The notes beneath the pieces were generated by a model. The model had not been told where the DNA came from. It made no database searches and saw only the letters and a program-made list of their open reading frames with translations. Source: Neurospora crassa OR74A (taxonomy: Eukaryota > Ascomycota > Sordariomycetes > Sordariales > Sordariaceae). Taken from it: a stretch of DNA of 64,000 nucleotides. The stretch lies in contig NC_026501.1 of the NCBI RefSeq assembly GCF_000182925.2, positions 5,249,917-5,313,916 of the forward strand. Direction: 5' to 3'. Of the stretch, positions 59,827-64,000 are shown piece by piece (within the stretch, counting starts at the first letter, position 1; the number at the start of each line of letters is the position of its first letter). Both the position numbers and the translations under genes were made by a program.

Positions 59827-62800
59827 TGTGCTGGTGTTGCGTCGAGAAGGTGTTGACGAGGTGATGCTCGATGGGAGCAGTGGTTGGAACGGGGCGTTAT
59901 TTCCGTTCGGTAAACGGTGTTGTATGTGAGGCTGGTGTACAGTTGTATGGCCATGAAGGACGTATGGAGCTGGATGATGGGGTAGTGATCCTGGATAGAC
60001 GACGATGCGTGCAACAATGTGGGAGTGCTCAAGCGTTTGGAGGGTTTATAAGAACAGTGATCTGTCTTGGTTGGAAACCCGGGTCTACAACAGTCAGCAA
60101 CGAAACTCTGCCGGGCAACTGCCATCCGTAGTAAATTGGGGGGGCTAACTGAACGAGAAAGTAAAGTGTCCAGGCTGCGAGAGTTTGAAGGGAACGGGGA
60201 AAGTTTAACCATGCCTTGTCAACAAGCGGGGCAGTCCAAGAGCATCGATAACAGGTAACAGGTACGGTTTCGAAGGTTGGGAGCGTAGATGTCGTCGGCA
60301 ACGAAGTGAGCCTATCGCTGAAGTAAAGAAAAGATCAAGACGGAACGACTATATGATGTCAAAAAGTAATGGCGGGGGATGAAGAGGAGGTATGGGGTCT
60401 TTATGGACTTTGATAAGGGGAGTAGAGAGGCGCACCTATATAGGTACCTCGAGGCAGGGGAGGCAGTGGAGGCAGGGGTACCTTCCATTCTGTGTGACTA
60501 ACCTTGTGTTTATTGCTACGTCCAGGTCCAGCACCCCGACCCGAGCAGCTTGCGTAAACAGGAACAAGACTCGAGATGAGCGTTCGGCGCGCTCGCAAAC
60601 GTACTCTAGTCAGCGGGAAGTGAAGAAGGGGAAGAGGGAAGAAAAAAGAGAGAAGGGGGGATGATCGAATAAGGAGATCGGGAAGGACGGGCAATATCTG
60701 CAGTGCATCAAGCGTGTTATTTGCAATAGAAGGTGTTTGCCGGAAAGTGTGGTCGCCAGGGTCTTTGGAGCGAAACCATTTCCTGTGAGTTTCCCGGGGA
60801 TGTCTGGACAATGTCATCAGAAGAGTGCCCAAGTACCGGTTTGTGAGGTATGGACGCACTCGCCGTACCTCTCAAGCTGTTATTGCTGCCACCACATGAG
60901 TACCACACCTACCGCACTGTTGATTCAGCTGTTGAAGATAAACTGCGCTGCTATGGTGACTTAGCTCAGCTTGGCTTTGCAAACTTGCATCTTCGTGGCT
61001 TTGTCAAATGTTCAGTTGATAGTCCTTGACATGCTTCGACATACGTTGGTCGATCGAATGTGACGCTTTGTAGATCAATAGGACTTTGCGTGGTCAAGTC
61101 ATAGCGAATTGACTTTCAACGAGGAGACTGCCGAAGATCTGGACGTCATTATCTGAAAAAATTGAAGATAGCTATTATATGCGTATCGGCCCTTGTGAAA
61201 GAAAGCGTTGGACATTGAAAATTGCATTTTGAGTGGGTGAGAATGTAATTGTCAAGCATAACGTTGCCCGGGGCGGAAACGGCGTTGCGGGGAGAGGTAG
61301 GTGATAGAAGTGTGTGTGTGGGACTGGGAGTTTAGGAGGGGGACGATCAAGAGAATGGCCTCCCAGTTAGCTCATTCATCGTAACATCTTTTCACCAATG
61401 GATTTGGTTCCAGTCTCCTAAACAGTCAAGCTAATGTAATCATCGCGAAAAGAAAAAGAAACCATTGGCCTCGGCGAACATTCGCTGAACTGAACCCAGA
61501 TTTCGGATAGTTGAGATGAATATGAGTATAGCAGCCGTTTACAATCAACTAATCACCCTTCCTTGTCAGGTAGGCTACTACACCACGGTATTGCCATCTT
61601 GGACCTGATGAACCGGGGACGATCTTCGGGCACAGGTACAATGTCGCAACGACAACAGTTGCTTTTGGCAAACCCAACCCCCCTTCCCCCGCGGGCGCCC
61701 CAGACAGTCTCGACAGTTATGAAGCTTCAACTGAAAGCAGGCCGGAAGTGGTAAGCCAAGAACTTTCCACGCCATCCTGGATCGCCTGCAGAGACCTTAG
61801 CTGCCAGGACTTACCAGGGACCCTCGCGCAGCATCCACATGCCATCACTTGTGGTAATGGTGGTGTAGTATCCTGTCGGCTGTGTTGACAACAAAGCTTT
61901 TGTGATTTGATACAGTCCGTCATAACCTAACACCCTTGCCGTTAAATTCCCTGAGGAGTAGGGGTACCATTCAGCAGGCATGAGGGAGACTAACGCTACA
62001 GAATGTTCAACCGGCAGGAGAAACCCAGAAAGTGTACCTAGCTGATGTTTCACTCTCGGGCACAATCGAAATACAAATCCACATGGGAATCAGAAGAATT
62101 TTCACAAAAGGCTTCCATGATTCGTTCGCTCCTGATCCTGATGTTTATCAGGCTGAATTGGGGACAGCCGGTTGGCTCAATGTTGTCAGGATGTGTCGAT
62201 ATCTCGAGGAGCGTGAAAACCACAAAACCAAAATATGCAAGTATACATATAAAATAAACAAAAGACACTTGCGCACTGCAAGCTACCGCTGACTCTTCCC
62301 ACTTGAGCAGTTGGTATTATCCGCAGCCTGGTGAAAAGAGGTTCTCACGACCAAATTTGAACCCTTTCATAGTTGATTCATACCTCTATGTTTTTGGAGA
62401 TCAGGTCAAGGACAGAAGAAAGGTTCAGACATTGAAATGTCGGCTTCATCCGAACGTCGTTGGTGCTTGAACCCGGAGGGTGTTAACTCCAGCTGCTTGA
62501 CTCCACCAACTCCACAAGTTTGAGCTTAGGGTGCATCGCTCTGCAGGCTACTGGTGTTGTACCCCCCTGCTAGACGCTGTGCCCTTGCTATAGCGTACAT
62601 CAAACAGCATCTGGCGCCCGCAATGGGTCATTTCACTTCCAGGTGCCGGCCCGGCAGGTTCCTTGTATGTACAAGAAATAAAAGTTTGCAGGTTGTTCAA
62701 TGTCTGGAGAATACCGGCAACTTCATCGCGAGAAGACCGACTAAATCAGCCTTGGCTATGGTTGTTCAAAGTCTTCCATATCGATTTTTGTCGAAAAACT

Positions 62801-64000
62801 TGCCGATCCTGGAGGTGGCAGCTGAAAAGTGGATGCATCCAGGTACGGTTCTTTTGGTACAAGGATATCCTTGCGGAGGATCTGCCACGGTTTGTCATGA
62901 GTTTACTTTACTAAACACGACGGAGCTTAGGAAGTGAAAAATAAAAATGATATGAATATAGGTACTTTTGTGTGATATCTCTCGGCTAACTGGTATGGGG
63001 GTCCAGTACACAGCGACTTTGTCTTCGTATCGACTGAGATTCAAGAAGTGAGGTGGAACCTTTCCCAAGTTCTTAACGTTGAGGTTAACAACAAACACCG
63101 TTCGTTCCCCAGTCCAACCACGGCAGGCTCGTCGATCTCGGGCAAGCTCGCTTTGGCTCCTGCCATCGCTAGCTGGATAAATATGAACATTGTGGCAAGT
63201 TGGGCTAGTAGAAACGAACTTACCGAACCAGTACCCCAGTGAGGTATTCAACGTCCCGCGAGGCTCCGCACCCAATCAACCCCGTCTTCCATTTCCACTC
63301 AGTACATACGGAGAAGAGAAAGCGCAAACTTCGACCATGCATATGCAGGCACCGTGATTCCGTGATCACATGAGTGAAGAAATTTATCTCTTCACTCGAT
63401 TCAAGTCACGTGTATTCGTCTTTCTCTTCGTCTCGATAGGACATCCCCGCGCTACCTTGTCCAGTCGAGGAGGTAGTGTATGTCCGGCAATGGACCTGGC
63501 GTAAGTGGTAGGTTGCCATCTGGCTCGGGAGCTGGGGAAGGATAGAACTAACCTGAACGAATATGCCGAGGTGGTGTTAAGTTACCTTTCTCACGAAGAT
63601 AGTCCTTCGTATATACAGGGGTCATACCGTAACCCGTTCGACAATCAGAAATCAGTCTTTGTAATGGGATCCATCACGATCACTGCATCTATCAACGGAT
63701 ACTTGCGTTGACAAAGTCGATATCCCCGCTGTCTCCGCTGTCTTCTCTTTTCGGACTGGCTCCCGTGCCTGGGATCAAGTCAAGTGAATCCTGATCCTTG
63801 TCAGAATTCATCCGATAAAAAGAGAACGACATTAAATAGTTAAGACGAGCCTTCTGATGCTTTGCAATGGGCATGGCCGATCATTTCTGTGTAAGGAATT
63901 TCTTTTTCTCCCCCTTCCTTCGGTTTAGTGCAGGTACATACGTACAGCTCAATGGAGAATCATGAACCCCGCTCCTCTTCCCCCTTGACAATGCAACAAC
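59827..64000. other. Right end of window, about 4.2 kb, no gene supported
   Basis: The first 500 bp may be the leader of the Ser-rich gene. Short G-rich direct repeats (gaggcagggg) lie at 60440-60478 and a 9-bp stem-loop at 63372-63397. Numerous short frames have no domain or plausible splicing. A gene starting near 63480 and running off the window is possible but cannot be supported. Confidence 0.45.
63372..63397. repeat. Perfect 9-bp inverted repeat (stem-loop)
   Basis: gagtgaaga is followed by an 8-nt loop and tcttcactc. A CACGTG palindrome follows at about 63407. A dyad-symmetric protein site or a chance hairpin are both possible. Confidence 0.6.

Noticed and set aside
59517-60212. 231-codon minus frame overlapping the Ser-rich protein
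   Set aside because: It shares most bases with the 59140-59826 frame in another phase and is rich in Arg, His and Thr like a shadow frame.
63480-63555. Short frame beginning MSGNGPGVSGR with a gtaagt inside
   Set aside because: It ends after about 20 codons and I could not find a convincing next exon before the window ends.

Overview
The window is nuclear DNA of a filamentous ascomycete, most likely a Sordariomycete. Genes carry short introns (mostly about 50-300 bp) with GTAAGT/GTACGT-like donors, CTAAC/CTGAC branch points and YAG acceptors, intergenic spaces are about 0.3-3 kb, and the encoded proteins are of Pezizomycotina type (palC, a Zn2Cys6 regulator, an extracellular cupredoxin). A dead DNA transposon with TGG-to-TAG changes points to repeat-induced point mutation (RIP). 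Coordinates of spliced genes were derived by hand from splice signals, reading phase and family similarity; each listed model keeps one open frame through its junctions.

Layout: 1-3.7 kb holds one small secreted-protein gene (-). 3.7-12.2 kb: ribosomal protein eL36 (+), a TUG/UBX4-like UBX protein (-), proteasome beta-3 (+) and a SERCA-type Ca2+ ATPase (-). 13.4-14.8 kb: a Tc1/mariner relic with terminal inverted repeats and TA duplications. 15.4-25 kb: tubulin cofactor A (+), THO complex subunit 7 (-), elongin A (+), NEDD8/Rub1 (-), prohibitin-2 (-) and CstF-64/Rna15 (+). 25.6-40.5 kb: a CorA/ALR-type Mg2+ transporter (-), a DUF3237 protein (+), a MOB2-like kinase activator (-), LEO1 of the Paf1 complex (+), pH-response protein palC (-) and glucosyltransferase ALG6 (+). 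42.7-58 kb: a membrane-anchored cupredoxin-like protein (+), SURF4/Erv29 cargo receptor (+), a Zn2Cys6 transcription factor (-), ERB1/BOP1 (+) and a secreted SGNH hydrolase (-). 59-64 kb holds one hypothetical Ser-rich gene (-) and then mostly unexplained sequence.

Functionally this is a housekeeping neighbourhood: ribosome production (eL36, ERB1), protein turnover (PUP3, NEDD8, UBX protein, elongin A), transcription and mRNA export or 3' end formation (LEO1, THO7, CstF-64), secretory pathway (SERCA, ALG6, SURF4), ion transport and signalling (Mg2+ transporter, MOB2, palC). There is no operon or biosynthetic cluster. Neighbouring genes almost strictly alternate in strand, giving divergent promoter pairs and convergent ends. 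I found no tRNA, rRNA, CRISPR or viral element, and no evidence of a new multi-gene system. The unusual points are very small first exons (PUP3, NEDD8, MOB2), the decayed transposon, an imperfect tandem repeat that begins at the elongin A stop codon, and a cupredoxin whose copper-site spacing departs from the family.
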